A DNA stretch of 64,000 nt from RUG626 sp051866775 (GCA_051866775.1 JBJDXR010000028.1:48184-112183); one strand, 5' to 3'; positions 9,487 to 18,080 are shown, counted from the stretch's first letter. Notes: generated from the letters alone by a model not told the origin. Numbers and translations: made by a program.

Positions 9487-9749
9487 TTTCTCGTCCCTCT
9501 CTTAAAAATTTTTTTGTTTTCGCTCTTATCATCCATCCTGGGGAGGAGTCTGGACAAATTAACGTCCCCCTCTTCCGGACAGAGTAATAAAACAACAGGA
9601 TCCGTCGCCATGTGATTTCGATAATAAAAATTCAACGTTAAGCCTATTAATTCTTGATTGGGGTAAAGAGCCTGATAACATCTCTGTAAAATTTTTGGCA
9701 AAATAGCCCAAAAGTCGCAATTAATCTAAAATATTTCATCGTTTTTATT
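9487..9749 (-). other. Long 5' leader of the liv-type operon
   Basis: About 260 bases separate the proposed livJ promoter from the livJ ATG. The stretch is AT-rich and holds no open frame with a credible ribosome-binding site. I looked for riboswitch cores and transcription-terminator hairpins and recognised none. AGAGAGGGACGAG next to the ATG is the ribosome-binding site. Confidence 0.5.
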
Positions 9750-9778
9750 AGTATACTTGACACTCTTGACAAAGTAAA
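9750..9778 (-). promoter_or_regulatory. Proposed promoter of the liv-type operon
   Basis: On the minus strand TTTACT (9773-9778) and TATACT (9750-9755) are separated by 17 bases. The region also carries two TTGACA-like boxes for the opposite direction, so the liv and lysR promoters overlap, as is usual for LysR-controlled divergent genes. Confidence 0.55.
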
Positions 9779-9815
9779 GTACCGTTATGTTATAATATAA
9801 TTAACCTTAAGTTAA
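9757..9815 (+). promoter_or_regulatory. Proposed lysR promoter and LysR-type palindrome
   Basis: TTGACA boxes occur at 9757-9762 and 9766-9771, with TATAAT at 9791-9796. The second pair has a 19-base spacer, longer than ideal. Just downstream, TTAAC-N5-GTTAA (9801-9815) is a palindrome with the T-N11-A form bound by LysR-type regulators, placed to allow autoregulation. Confidence 0.45.
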
Positions 9816-9833
9816 CAATTGGAGGGTTCTGCC

Positions 9834-10721
9834 ATGACTCTGCGGAAACTTATCGCCTTTGTCGCCGTCTGCAAGCATATGAACATGGCCGCTGCCGCCC
9901 GGGAGCTGTTTATCAGTCCCCCGGCGGTGAGCAAAATCATATCGGAACTGGAGGAATACTATGACACCTCTCTCTTCTCCCGGGTCGGGAAGAACATCTA
10001 TCTGACCGACGCCGGACGGGAGCTATACTCCTTCTCTGTGTCTATTCTTGAGAGCATTGACAAAATGGACGCCAAGATGAAGCTGTTCTCCAATTCTCCG
10101 GTCATACGTCTGGGTACCACCCTGACCTACAGCGCCATCTTTCTCCCCTCGCTGCTCACGGACTATCAGAACACCATCAACAACGCACGCATCGTCTTCA
10201 CAGCCCTGCGGGCCCACACCATCGAGCAGCAGATTTTCACCGGGGAGCTGGATTTCGGCATATACGCCGGCGAGTCCATTATGAACACCACTGAGGCGGT
10301 GCCGCTCTTCGAGGATGAACTGGTCTTTATATGCAGCCGGACTCACCCTCTCATGAGAGACATCCGGGAGGATGAAGAGGGGCTGGTTCTGATCCCCAAG
10401 GCGGACACGCACCTGGATCTGTTCCTCCGGGAGAAAAACAGCTCCTCCTTCTCCCTTGTGGACTCGGTGCTGTGCCGCTCAAACATCGACTATAGTGTCC
10501 GCGGCACGCTGAACAACATCGATGGGATCGTCCTGTGCACCTCCAAGGGGCTGGGGATCGGCGTGGTATCCAAGAGTTCCCACCTGCCGGAGGATGTCTG
10601 CTTTTTCCGCATAAAGGGGATCGCCATAAAGCGGATGTATTACCTTGTCTACTCCAAAAAACGAGAGCTTCCGCCGGCTTTCACCGAGTTCATTGACTTC
10701 GTCTGCCGCTATAAAATATAA
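9834..10721 (+). CDS. LysR-family transcriptional regulator
   Basis: The product has 295 residues. It starts with a winged helix-turn-helix (about residues 3-62) containing MAAAARELFISPPAVSKIISELE, the standard LysR recognition region, followed by a periplasmic-binding-like effector domain. The ATG at 9834 is chosen because GGAGG lies just upstream; a TTG at 9819 would place that site inside the gene. It is transcribed divergently from the liv-type operon and most likely senses the imported compound or a breakdown product. The effector is unknown. Confidence 0.9.
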   Translation: MTLRKLIAFVAVCKHMNMAAAARELFISPPAVSKIISELEEYYDTSLFSRVGKNIYLTDAGRELYSFSVSILESIDKMDAKMKLFSNSPVIRLGTTLTYSAIFLPSLLTDYQNTINNARIVFTALRAHTIEQQIFTGELDFGIYAGESIMNTTEAVPLFEDELVFICSRTHPLMRDIREDEEGLVLIPKADTHLDLFLREKNSSSFSLVDSVLCRSNIDYSVRGTLNNIDGIVLCTSKGLGIGVVSKSSHLPEDVCFFRIKGIAIKRMYYLVYSKKRELPPAFTEFIDFVCRYKI

Positions 10722-10838
10722 TTGCGCATGCGTTGCCTCCTTTAAAGGGCAAAAGGAAACGGTGCAACCCATTTTACTGAGTTACACCGTACCTGCATAA
10801 AAAGCTCCCTTATCTGTCGCCAGTAATGCGTTTCCCCT

Positions 10839-10867
10839 TTGTTTTTTTGTGCCCGTTATGGTACAAT
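10839..10867 (+). promoter_or_regulatory. Extended -10 promoter of the ZIP transporter gene
   Basis: TACAAT (10862-10867) is preceded by TG one base upstream, an extended -10 element, with a weak TTGTTT -35 (10839-10844) at 17 bases. It lies inside a longer possible reading frame, which supports the later ATG at 10915 as the true start. Confidence 0.55.
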
Positions 10868-10914
10868 CATTGACGATCCGGCAAAACGGCAAAAATGAAA
10901 GGACACTTTTTAAA

Positions 10915-11703
10915 ATGTGCGAAGGACTAAAGCTCTTTATCGGCGTAATGATCCCCTTCTTGGGGACGACTATCGGCTCGGCGTTTGTGTTCCTTATGAA
11001 AGGGCAGATGCGGCCGCTGATCCACAAACTGCTGCTTGGGTTTGCTTCGGGCGTTATGATTGCAGCCTCCGTATGGTCGCTGCTCATTCCTGCGATAAAT
11101 ATGGCGGAGGAGCAGGGGACCGTACCATGGGTGCCTCCCGCATTCGGCTTTCTTCTGGGCATATTTTTCCTGCTTCTCTTAGACTCCCTCATTCCCCATC
11201 TCCATGCGGGATCGGATAAGCCGGAGGGCATGAACTCAAGCCTCGGGAAATCCACCATGCTGGTACTTGCGGTTACTCTCCACAACCTGCCTGAGGGCAT
11301 GGCGGTGGGCGTGGTGTTTGCCGGAATGCTCTCCGGCGGCATGGGCCTTTCCGCGGCTGCCGCATTTGCTCTCTCAATGGGCATCGCCCTTCAAAACATA
11401 CCCGAGGGCGCGGTCATATCAATGCCGCTTCTGGGAAACGGCGTTAAGAAGGGAAAAGCGTTCCTCTTGGGCGCGCTCTCCGGGGTGGTTGAGCCTGCGG
11501 GCGCGTTTCTGACGATCGCCCTTACGGGGGTCATTTCCCCGATACTTCCCTATATACTCTCCTTTGCCGCGGGTGCCATGATATATGTGGTGGTAGAGGA
11601 GCTTATACCCGAATCGCAAAACGGCGAGCACTCCAACATAGGCACTATAGGCGCCGCCGTGGGGTTCGTGCTGATGATGATACTGGATGTTGCGTTGGGG
11701 TAA
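10915..11703 (+). CDS. ZIP-family metal transporter
   Basis: This 262-residue protein has about eight transmembrane segments and the two ZIP signature helices, HNLPEGMAVGV and QNIPEGAVIS, which carry the metal-binding His/Asn/Glu residues. ZIP proteins of this ZupT/GufA-like class import zinc and other divalent metals into the cytoplasm. The ATG at 10915 follows AAAGGA; earlier in-frame codons overlap the promoter and are rejected. It is a single-gene unit ending in a strong terminator shared with the convergent small gene. Metal specificity cannot be told from sequence. Confidence 0.9.
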   Translation: MCEGLKLFIGVMIPFLGTTIGSAFVFLMKGQMRPLIHKLLLGFASGVMIAASVWSLLIPAINMAEEQGTVPWVPPAFGFLLGIFFLLLLDSLIPHLHAGSDKPEGMNSSLGKSTMLVLAVTLHNLPEGMAVGVVFAGMLSGGMGLSAAAAFALSMGIALQNIPEGAVISMPLLGNGVKKGKAFLLGALSGVVEPAGAFLTIALTGVISPILPYILSFAAGAMIYVVVEELIPESQNGEHSNIGTIGAAVGFVLMMILDVALG

Positions 11704-11710
11704 ACCGAGA

Positions 11711-11744
11711 AAAACAGCGCCCGGCCTAGGCCGGGCGCTGTTTT
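11711..11744. terminator. Bidirectional terminator
   Basis: A perfect 16-base inverted repeat (11711-11726 and 11729-11744) with a 2-base loop, GC-rich core and AAAA/TTTT ends lies between the convergent ZIP and GlsB-like genes. It can stop transcription from both sides. Confidence 0.9.
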
Positions 11745-11754
11745 CATATTCAGA

Positions 11755-12000
11755 TCATATCTTAATAAACTTTCTGGCAATAAACACAACCAGGCACGCT
11801 CCGGCGGCCGATATTATCGTACTGGCCACCCAGCCATGGGAGTAAATACCTATAATCCCGCAGATGAAGCCTCCAACCATGGAACCAATGACGCCCAGTA
11901 TGATATTCCACACAAGACCGCCGCGGCAGTTCATTATTGCTCCCGCAAGCCAGCCGCCGACGGCGCCGATAACAAGGGTAACGAATATTCTCCAGAGCAT
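11755..12000 (-). CDS. GlsB/YeaQ/YmgE-family small membrane protein
   Basis: This 81-residue, almost wholly hydrophobic protein has three transmembrane segments and glycine-rich turns (GAVGGWLAGAIM, GVIGSMVGGFICGIIGIYS), the pattern of the transglycosylase-associated / GlsB stress-response family. Relatives are induced by envelope or general stress; the molecular role is not established. It lies 31 bases after the isocitrate dehydrogenase gene with GGAAAGG before the ATG, so it may be read from the acn-icd transcript, which would end at the following terminator. Confidence 0.85.
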   Translation of the reverse strand: MLWRIFVTLVIGAVGGWLAGAIMNCRGGLVWNIILGVIGSMVGGFICGIIGIYSHGWVASTIISAAGACLVVFIARKFIKI

Positions 12001-12031
12001 AATATCAAGACCTTTCCGCTTTAATTATTGA

Positions 12032-13237
12032 TCAAAGGGCTTTTTCAAGCCTCTCCCTTACCGCCGCGATAAAGCCAGCTGTATCCACCCTCTTAACATC
12101 GCTGTCCTTGCACAAAAGGGCAAGGTCACCGGTCATTATCCCTGAGGTGATCGTATCGAGGCAGGCCTTTTCAAGCTTCTTTGCAAAATCCGAAAGCGGC
12201 GCGTTCCCGTCAAGCTCTCCCCGCTTATTCAATGCTCCTGTCCACGCAAAAATAGTGGCCATTGGGTTCGTTGAGGTACTCTCGCCCTTGAGATATTTAT
12301 AATAGTGGCGGGTAACGGTTCCGTGAGCCGCCTCATACTCAAAGTAGCCGTAGGGGGAGACAAGGGCCGACGTCATCATCGCAAGTGAGCCGAAGGCCGT
12401 CGATACCATGTCGCTCATCACGTCTCCGTCATAGTTCTTGAGCGCCCATATAAAGCCTCCCTTTGAACGTATAACGCGCGCGACGGCATCGTCTATAAGC
12501 GTATAGAAATATTCTATTCCCGCTTTTTCAAATTTGGCCTTATACTCCTCCTCATAAATACGCTGGAAGATTAGCTTGAACGTCTGGTCATACTGCTTCG
12601 AGATCGTATCCTTGGTTGAGAACCACAGGTCCTGCTTCTCACTGAGGGCAAATTCAAAACAGGCTCGGGCAAAAGCCTCAATGGAGCTGTCCTTATTGTA
12701 AAGCCCCTGAAGTACACCGGCACATTCAAAGTCATAGACCGTCTCACGGAAGCTCTCGCCGTTTTCTCCCGTGAACAGCAGCTCCGCCTTGCCGGGGCCG
12801 GGCACACGGTACTCAGCTCCCTTGTACACATCGCCGTAGGCGTGACGGGCGATCACTATGGGTCTTTCCCAGCTGGCCACGCAGGGCTTAATGCGGTCGG
12901 TCATTATCGGTGCGCGGAACACCGTGCCATCCAGCGCGGCGCGGATAGTGGCATTGGGGCTTTTCCACATTTTCTTAAGGTGATACTCCTCAACGCGCTG
13001 CATATTCGGAGTGATAGTGGCGCACTTTACCGCCACCTTGAGGCGCTTAGTAGCCTCAGCCGCGTCTACAGTCACCTGATCGTCCGTCTCGTCCCTGTGC
13101 TCAAGTCCCAGGTCATAATATTCCGTGTTAAGGTCAATATAGGGGATCAGGAGCTCGTCCTTTATCATCTTCCAGATGATCCGCGTCATCTCGTCCCCAT
13201 CCATCTCAACGATGGGATTCATTTTAATTTTTTCCAT
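12032..13237 (-). CDS. icd: NADP-type isocitrate dehydrogenase
   Basis: The 401-residue protein matches the homodimeric, eukaryotic-like NADP-isocitrate dehydrogenase subfamily: PIVEMDGDEMTRIIW at the start, the substrate loop SPNATIRAALDGTVFRAP near 93-110, and TSTNPMATIFAWTGAL near 320-335. It oxidatively decarboxylates isocitrate to 2-oxoglutarate in the cytoplasm, giving NADPH. It starts 11 bases after the aconitase stop, so the two are one operon, with citrate synthase divergently transcribed. In an anaerobe this supplies glutamate precursors rather than running a full cycle. Confidence 0.95.
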   Translation of the reverse strand: MEKIKMNPIVEMDGDEMTRIIWKMIKDELLIPYIDLNTEYYDLGLEHRDETDDQVTVDAAEATKRLKVAVKCATITPNMQRVEEYHLKKMWKSPNATIRAALDGTVFRAPIMTDRIKPCVASWERPIVIARHAYGDVYKGAEYRVPGPGKAELLFTGENGESFRETVYDFECAGVLQGLYNKDSSIEAFARACFEFALSEKQDLWFSTKDTISKQYDQTFKLIFQRIYEEEYKAKFEKAGIEYFYTLIDDAVARVIRSKGGFIWALKNYDGDVMSDMVSTAFGSLAMMTSALVSPYGYFEYEAAHGTVTRHYYKYLKGESTSTNPMATIFAWTGALNKRGELDGNAPLSDFAKKLEKACLDTITSGIMTGDLALLCKDSDVKRVDTAGFIAAVRERLEKAL

Positions 13238-13248
13238 ATATGCACCTC

Positions 13249-15498
13249 TCAGCCGTTTTTATGTGCAGCGTACCAGTTCATAAGGCAGCCTTCAAGAATT
13301 ATCTCCCGCTCCTTATGTGTAAGAGGCGGCAAATGGAGCGTTATATCATGTACGGTACCCGCACTTACGACCTTGGCGGGTATATCCTCAGCGCCTGAGA
13401 GCACTGCCGCTCTTACGCCGGGAACGAACACATAATCCCCCGGCTCATAAGGGAACTCCGCATCTGCATCAATATTAAACGGAAGCATACCCCAGTTTAT
13501 GCAGTTTGAGCGGTAGCGCTTGGTGGCGAATTCGTAGCAGAAGTTGGCGCAGCCGCCCAGCACTCTCTGACAGGAGGCAGCCTGCTCACGCGCCGAGCCG
13601 TCCCCGGGCTTATTTGCAAATATTGCAGAGCCGAGCGCGCAGCTTTTTAATTCCTCCGGCTTCCTGCCCAGAAGCTCCCAGACCCTTAAAAGCTCCTCCG
13701 TGGGCGCTCCGGCGGCGCGTGAGGACTCCTTCTCCCTGATTTTTTCAGTACGTCCCACATACTCAGGATCCCGGCGGGAAAGTGCAAACGTGGCCAACTT
13801 CATCGGATTAGAGCGGTAGCTGGAGGTATCTCCTGAGGGGATAAGCTCATCAGTTGTGGTTACGGGATCCCGTATAACGCTTGCCAGTTCAATGAGTATA
13901 TCGTCAGTAAGGGCCGGCATTTTAGGCCACTCGGTTATATTCGGTCCAAAGCGAAGCGGCGCCTCAGGGTCGGCCTTACCAAAGCCCTGATATACACGCT
14001 TATCATAGGCACTTCTGTCATATCGGCGCCGGGCAGGCTCCGGCATCTTGTAGTCCACATCGGTGGCGGCAGTCAGCACTCCGCCGTTTCTCGCCGTGGC
14101 GGCTATGCTGCGGGCATCCATAAGCGCCACAACAGAGAGCTGTCCATCCGAGGGCTTGGAGCCTTCGCGGTTGGGGAAGTTTCTTGTACAGTGGCGGATG
14201 GAGAAACCGTCGTTTGCCGGCACATCCCCCGCTCCGAAGCACGGCCCGCAGAAGCTGGGCTTGAACACCGCGCCCATCTGGGTAAGCCGCTGTGTTACTC
14301 CGTTTTCCATAAGCTCCATAGCCACAGGTATGCTGGGCGGATAGACGGACAGGGCAAAATACCCGCTGCCGATGGAACCTGCCTCAAGGATTGCAGCCGC
14401 CTCAGCTATATTGTCATACATTCCGCCGGAGCATCCGGCGATGATCCCCTGATCACACAGGAGCCTTCCATCCCTCACCTTGCTCATAAGGTCTAAGCTG
14501 ACCTTGCCCTCAAACTTCTCAAGGGCGCTCTTTTCGGTCTCTCTAAGTATATCACCCAGGTTATCCTGAAGATAATGGATCGTGTATGCCTCAGACGGGT
14601 GGAAGGGCATGGCTATCATGGGCTCTACCTTTGAAAGGTCAATTTCAATGAGGGAGTCGTAATAAGCGCCATCCTCCGGCTCCATCGGCTCATAGCACTC
14701 GGGACGGCCGTGAACGGCATAATACTCCTCCACCCTCTCATCAGTCTGCCATATCGAGGAAAGGCAGGCCGTCTCGGTGGTCATAACGTCTATGCCTATA
14801 CGGAAATCCATCGGCAGGACTTTCACGCCGGGTCCCACGAACTCCAGCACCTTATTCTTAACAAAGCCGTTTTTATATACCGCCCCGCACAGGGCAACCG
14901 CCACATCGTGGGGGCCGACGCCCTGCCTTGGCGTGCCCGTCAGGTATACAAGCACCGTCTTCGGGTATGCCACGTCGTAGGTCGCGCCGAGAAGCTGCTT
15001 AACAAGCTCCGGTCCGCCCTCTCCCACGCCCATCGTACCCAGTGCGCCATAGCGGGTATGACTGTCTGAACCGAGGATCATCCTCCCGCAGCCGGCCAAT
15101 TCCTCACGGGCGTACTGGTGAATTACCGCCATATTAGGCGGTACAAAGATCCCGCCGTACTTTTTTGCAGCGGATAGTCCGAAGGCGTGGTCGTCGGCGT
15201 TTATGGTGCCGCCCACCGCGCACAGCGAGTTGTGGCAGTTGGTCATTACATAGGGAACGGGAAACCTCTCAAGCCCGCTGCCCTTAGCTGTTTGTATAAT
15301 CCCGACATATGTTATATCATGGGATATGAGGCTGTCAAAGCGTACCCTGAGAGTACCCTGCTCCCCTCCCTGATCGTGTGCGGACAGTATTGAGTATGCA
15401 AGAGTTTTTTTCGCGCCCTCCTCCGGAAGCTTGCCGCGGCCATCGGCAGTCGGCCTTCCGTCATAAAGGAATACGCCGTTTTCATGAAGCGTTACCAT
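13249..15498 (-). CDS. acn: Aconitate hydratase (single-chain aconitase family)
   Basis: This 749-residue protein carries the aconitase landmarks: DSHTRYGALG (from 145), and Fe-S cluster cysteines at C356 (GCSGGMYDN), C417 and C420 (CGPCFGAGDVPANDG). A C-terminal swivel domain includes RYRSNCINWGMLPF near residue 680. It is shorter than classical AcnA (about 890) and resembles the 750-residue hydratase branch that includes E. coli YbhJ. Its place upstream of icd and opposite citrate synthase makes citrate-isocitrate isomerisation the likely reaction. The [4Fe-4S] cluster is expected to be oxygen sensitive. Confidence 0.88.
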   Translation of the reverse strand: MVTLHENGVFLYDGRPTADGRGKLPEEGAKKTLAYSILSAHDQGGEQGTLRVRFDSLISHDITYVGIIQTAKGSGLERFPVPYVMTNCHNSLCAVGGTINADDHAFGLSAAKKYGGIFVPPNMAVIHQYAREELAGCGRMILGSDSHTRYGALGTMGVGEGGPELVKQLLGATYDVAYPKTVLVYLTGTPRQGVGPHDVAVALCGAVYKNGFVKNKVLEFVGPGVKVLPMDFRIGIDVMTTETACLSSIWQTDERVEEYYAVHGRPECYEPMEPEDGAYYDSLIEIDLSKVEPMIAMPFHPSEAYTIHYLQDNLGDILRETEKSALEKFEGKVSLDLMSKVRDGRLLCDQGIIAGCSGGMYDNIAEAAAILEAGSIGSGYFALSVYPPSIPVAMELMENGVTQRLTQMGAVFKPSFCGPCFGAGDVPANDGFSIRHCTRNFPNREGSKPSDGQLSVVALMDARSIAATARNGGVLTAATDVDYKMPEPARRRYDRSAYDKRVYQGFGKADPEAPLRFGPNITEWPKMPALTDDILIELASVIRDPVTTTDELIPSGDTSSYRSNPMKLATFALSRRDPEYVGRTEKIREKESSRAAGAPTEELLRVWELLGRKPEELKSCALGSAIFANKPGDGSAREQAASCQRVLGGCANFCYEFATKRYRSNCINWGMLPFNIDADAEFPYEPGDYVFVPGVRAAVLSGAEDIPAKVVSAGTVHDITLHLPPLTHKEREIILEGCLMNWYAAHKNG

Positions 15499-15527
15499 TT
15501 GTTCACCTCGGATTTTTATTCAATTAA

Positions 15528-15556
15528 AGTATACCAACATTTCTGTTAAGATGCAA
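15528..15556 (-). promoter_or_regulatory. Promoter of acn-icd
   Basis: On the minus strand TTGCAT (15551-15556) and TATACT (15528-15533) are spaced by 17 bases, about 30 bases before the aconitase start. The citrate synthase promoter on the other strand also uses a TTGCAT -35. Confidence 0.75.
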
Positions 15557-15676
15557 GTATTCAGAGGCTTCATTACAGCTTTTTAAGAATTGTGGTAGTT
15601 TATGTACAAAAGTCACGATTTATCTCATTAACATTTTATCGTTTTTGCATAATTTATTTTAAAACTTGCATTTTTC

Positions 15677-15705
15677 TTGCATTTGGCAAAACAATAATAT
15701 ATAAT
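15677..15705 (+). promoter_or_regulatory. Promoter of citrate synthase
   Basis: TTGCAT (15677-15682) and TATAAT (15700-15705) are spaced by 17 bases. The start codon is about 65 bases downstream. No clear shared operator was recognised between the two divergent promoters. Confidence 0.75.
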
Positions 15706-15770
15706 TATCTGGTATTTTACAATGGTTTTAAAGTTTTTCTCCACCTTGGAAATGAAAGAAGGTCCCGCAC

Positions 15771-17135
15771 TTGAATTCAGATTTTTTTGAAACCCCTATG
15801 GATTACGCCAGCTCTCTCGTGGAGCGTGTCAAAAAGGCGTATGCCATTGACAGCCATTATACGGACGATTACAACATAAAGCGCGGCCTGCGAAATGCCG
15901 ACGGTACGGGCGTAATAGTCGGCGCCTCCAAGATAGGCAGCGTTCAGGGCTACCACATTGAGGATGGAGAGCGTATCCCTAACGAGGGGCATCTCTATTA
16001 CCGAGGCATCGACATTCAGGAGATCGTAGCCGCACACAAGAAAAACAACACCTTTGGCTATGAGGAGGTCGCCTATCTGCTTCTTTGCGGAACTCTTCCA
16101 AGCTCCGAGCAGGCAGATCTGTTTATACGTTCCCTTTCCCGTGCAAAAGCCCTGCCCAACGGCTTTTTTGAAAATGAAGTGTTTAAGACCCCGTGCAGAA
16201 ACATTATGAACACTCTCTCAAGGTGCGTGCTGGCTCTCTATGCCTATGACGACAACCCTGACGATATCTCCATTGAGAACGTGCTTCGCCAGTCAATAGA
16301 GCTTATAGCCCGCTTCCCTACCATCATTGCGCAGGCCTATGCCATGAAACGCCACTATTTTGACGGCGATTCCCTGTATATACACTATCCCAAGGAGAAC
16401 CTCTCACTGGCGCAGAACTTCCTTAGGCTCGCACGTAAGGATAAGAGCTACACCGACAAGGAGGCAAAGCTTCTGGACGCGCTGCTGATGCTCCACGCGG
16501 AGCACTCCGGCGGCAACAACTCCACCTTTACCTGCCGCACCGTCACCTCCACAGGCTCTGACACCTACAGCGCCATATCCGCAGCCATAAACTCCCTTAA
16601 AGGCCCCCTCCACGGCGGAGCCAATTCCGCTGTTATGAACATGATAGCCGATATAAAGGCCCACGTTCATGATATAAACGACGATGACGAGATCGGCGCT
16701 TATATAGATAAGATGCTGGATGGAACTGCCGGCGACGGCTCCGGAAAGCTCTACGGTATAGGTCACGCTGTATATACCGTCTCCGACCCGCGTGCCGTCA
16801 TACTTAAGCAATTTATAAACGAGCTTTCGCAGGAGCAAGGCTACTCCGATGAGTTCATCATAGCTGAGAAAGTGGAGCGTCTTGGCTCCGCCAAGCTCAT
16901 GGCGCGCAAAGGCATGAGCACCCCCGTAAGTGCAAACCTCGATCTGTACTCCGGCATAGTTTACAGTATGCTTGGTATCCCTGAAGACCTCTATACTCCT
17001 CTCTTTGCCATGGCGCGCATATCCGGCTGGTGCGCCCACAGATTGGAGGAGCTTATCACCGGCGGCAAGATCATGCGTCCGGCATACCGCTCCGCAGTTC
17101 ACAGACACTCCTATGTACCTATTGAGGATAGATGA
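15771..17135 (+). CDS. gltA: Citrate synthase
   Basis: The 454-residue protein shows the citrate synthase catalytic regions: HAEHSGGNNSTF, GPLHGGANSAVM and GIGHAVYTVSDPRA, the last holding the second catalytic His. It condenses acetyl-CoA with oxaloacetate. The start is a TTG at 15771, supported by AGAAGG 8 bases upstream; the first ATG is nine codons later at 15798 and lacks a site. It is divergent from acn-icd, completing the route from oxaloacetate to 2-oxoglutarate. It ends before a GC-rich terminator. Confidence 0.92.
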   Translation: MNSDFFETPMDYASSLVERVKKAYAIDSHYTDDYNIKRGLRNADGTGVIVGASKIGSVQGYHIEDGERIPNEGHLYYRGIDIQEIVAAHKKNNTFGYEEVAYLLLCGTLPSSEQADLFIRSLSRAKALPNGFFENEVFKTPCRNIMNTLSRCVLALYAYDDNPDDISIENVLRQSIELIARFPTIIAQAYAMKRHYFDGDSLYIHYPKENLSLAQNFLRLARKDKSYTDKEAKLLDALLMLHAEHSGGNNSTFTCRTVTSTGSDTYSAISAAINSLKGPLHGGANSAVMNMIADIKAHVHDINDDDEIGAYIDKMLDGTAGDGSGKLYGIGHAVYTVSDPRAVILKQFINELSQEQGYSDEFIIAEKVERLGSAKLMARKGMSTPVSANLDLYSGIVYSMLGIPEDLYTPLFAMARISGWCAHRLEELITGGKIMRPAYRSAVHRHSYVPIEDR

Positions 17136-17139
17136 CCGT

Positions 17140-17168
17140 GAGGGCCGCCGGTTTGGCGGCCCTCTTTC
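17140..17168 (+). terminator. Terminator of citrate synthase
   Basis: A perfect 10-base stem (17140-17149 with 17155-17164) and a GGTTT loop, followed by a short TTTC tract, begins 4 bases after the stop codon. Confidence 0.85.
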
Positions 17169-17239
17169 ATGTTCCGTCTTGTCCCCAAAATACCCGCCGA
17201 ATAAAATATCCACAGATCATGTGCTTTATACCGTCGCAT

Positions 17240-17280
17240 AAAATGTACGTTTCCGGACCGGGAACGTACATTTTATATTT
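17240..17280. terminator. Hairpin with T-rich flank between citrate synthase and the XRE gene
   Basis: A 15-base stem (17240-17254 and 17260-17274, one G-T pair) with a GGACC loop is followed by an AT-rich run. It may be a second terminator or a separate regulator site; the AAAATGTACGTT arms are unusually long for a backup terminator. Confidence 0.55.
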
Positions 17281-17282
17281 TT

Positions 17283-17336
17283 GCAAAGTTGGCTTGACAT
17301 ATTACGCAAAGTTTGCTATACTTTATTTGCAAAGTT
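17283..17336 (+). promoter_or_regulatory. XRE-gene promoter with three operator repeats
   Basis: TTGACA (17294-17299) and TATACT (17317-17322) with a 17-base spacer form a near-consensus promoter. GCAAAGTT occurs three times at 17283, 17306 and 17329, exactly 23 bases apart: before the -35, in the spacer and after the -10. This is the geometry of a repressor operator and the adjacent XRE protein is the obvious candidate binder. Confidence 0.8.
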
Positions 17337-17364
17337 AACTTAGCGTATTTTAGGAGAACACAAT

Positions 17365-17568
17365 ATGAAAACAAAGATCCGTGAGCTTCGCAAAGCAAAT
17401 AAGCTGTCTCAGGAGGAGCTGGCGGAGGCCGTCGGCACCACTCGCCAGACTATAACCTCCATTGAAATAGGCAAATACACGGCTTCTCTGCCGCTGGCCT
17501 ACAAGATAGCGCACTTTTTCGGTCTTACCATTGAAGAAGTGTTTGATTTTTCGGAGCTGGACAATTAA
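17365..17568 (+). CDS. Small XRE-family helix-turn-helix regulator
   Basis: This 67-residue protein is a single helix-turn-helix domain: KIRELRKANKLSQEELAEAV, then TTRQTITSIEIGKYTASLPLAYKIA, typical of the compact Cro/CI-like regulators paired with membrane proteins in Firmicutes. It lies behind a strong promoter flanked by three GCAAAGTT repeats, so autoregulation is likely. The gene downstream begins 12 bases later with GGAGGGT as ribosome-binding site. The signal it senses is unknown. Confidence 0.9.
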   Translation: MKTKIRELRKANKLSQEELAEAVGTTRQTITSIEIGKYTASLPLAYKIAHFFGLTIEEVFDFSELDN

Positions 17569-17580
17569 GGAGGGTACATA

Positions 17581-18030
17581 ATGGAAGCATATCGCAGCAA
17601 GCTTAAAGCACAGAACATATTTCTCATCATAGCGGCAGCGGCACTGGCAGCAGTGCAGGTGCTGTCCTATTGCCGTGTAATCAAGCCTCTCGCCGGCGGG
17701 GATTTCATCGATTTCTGGAACGGCTTTATCGGCGGGCTGGCTCTGGGTCTAATGGCGATACTTATTTTCGGCGTCATTAAAAACCTTCGCGCCATGCGCA
17801 GTGAAAAAGCACTTAAAAAGCTCTACGCAAAAGAAAATGATGAGCGCACGGAGCAGATATATCTTAAAGGCAAGAGCGCCGGCGCAACAATTTTTCTTCT
17901 ATGCTGCCTGCCCGCGGCAGTCATAGCAGGCTATTTCAGCATAACAGTCTTTATTACCTGCGTAGCATGTATTCTTACTCTATCCGTGATGATGGGGGTC
18001 TCCAAGCTTTACTACAGCAAAAAGCTGTAA
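17581..18030 (+). CDS. Membrane protein cotranscribed with the XRE regulator
   Basis: This 149-residue protein has four hydrophobic segments arranged as two pairs (about 10-32 and 45-62, then 100-115 and 120-140) around a charged central stretch containing YAKENDERTEQIYLKGKSAG. The DERT(E/L) segment between helix pairs is seen in DUF2178-like membrane proteins that accompany small XRE regulators. The function is unknown. It is the second gene of a two-gene operon. Confidence 0.75.
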   Translation: MEAYRSKLKAQNIFLIIAAAALAAVQVLSYCRVIKPLAGGDFIDFWNGFIGGLALGLMAILIFGVIKNLRAMRSEKALKKLYAKENDERTEQIYLKGKSAGATIFLLCCLPAAVIAGYFSITVFITCVACILTLSVMMGVSKLYYSKKL

Positions 18031-18080
18031 ATAGGCTTCTTTAGCGGTAATAATAACATCGCATTTCTAAACAGCAGCAA

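Noticed and set aside
9487..9749. An amino-acid riboswitch in the livJ leader
   Set aside because: No recognised aptamer core and no terminator hairpin before the start codon.
10849..10914. N-terminal extension of the ZIP transporter
   Set aside because: The added codons overlap the extended -10 promoter and have no ribosome-binding site, while AAAGGA precedes the ATG at 10915.
17240..17274. Insertion sequence end for the AAAATGTACGTT arms
   Set aside because: No transposase gene or target duplication is nearby; the hairpin is better explained as a terminator or binding site.
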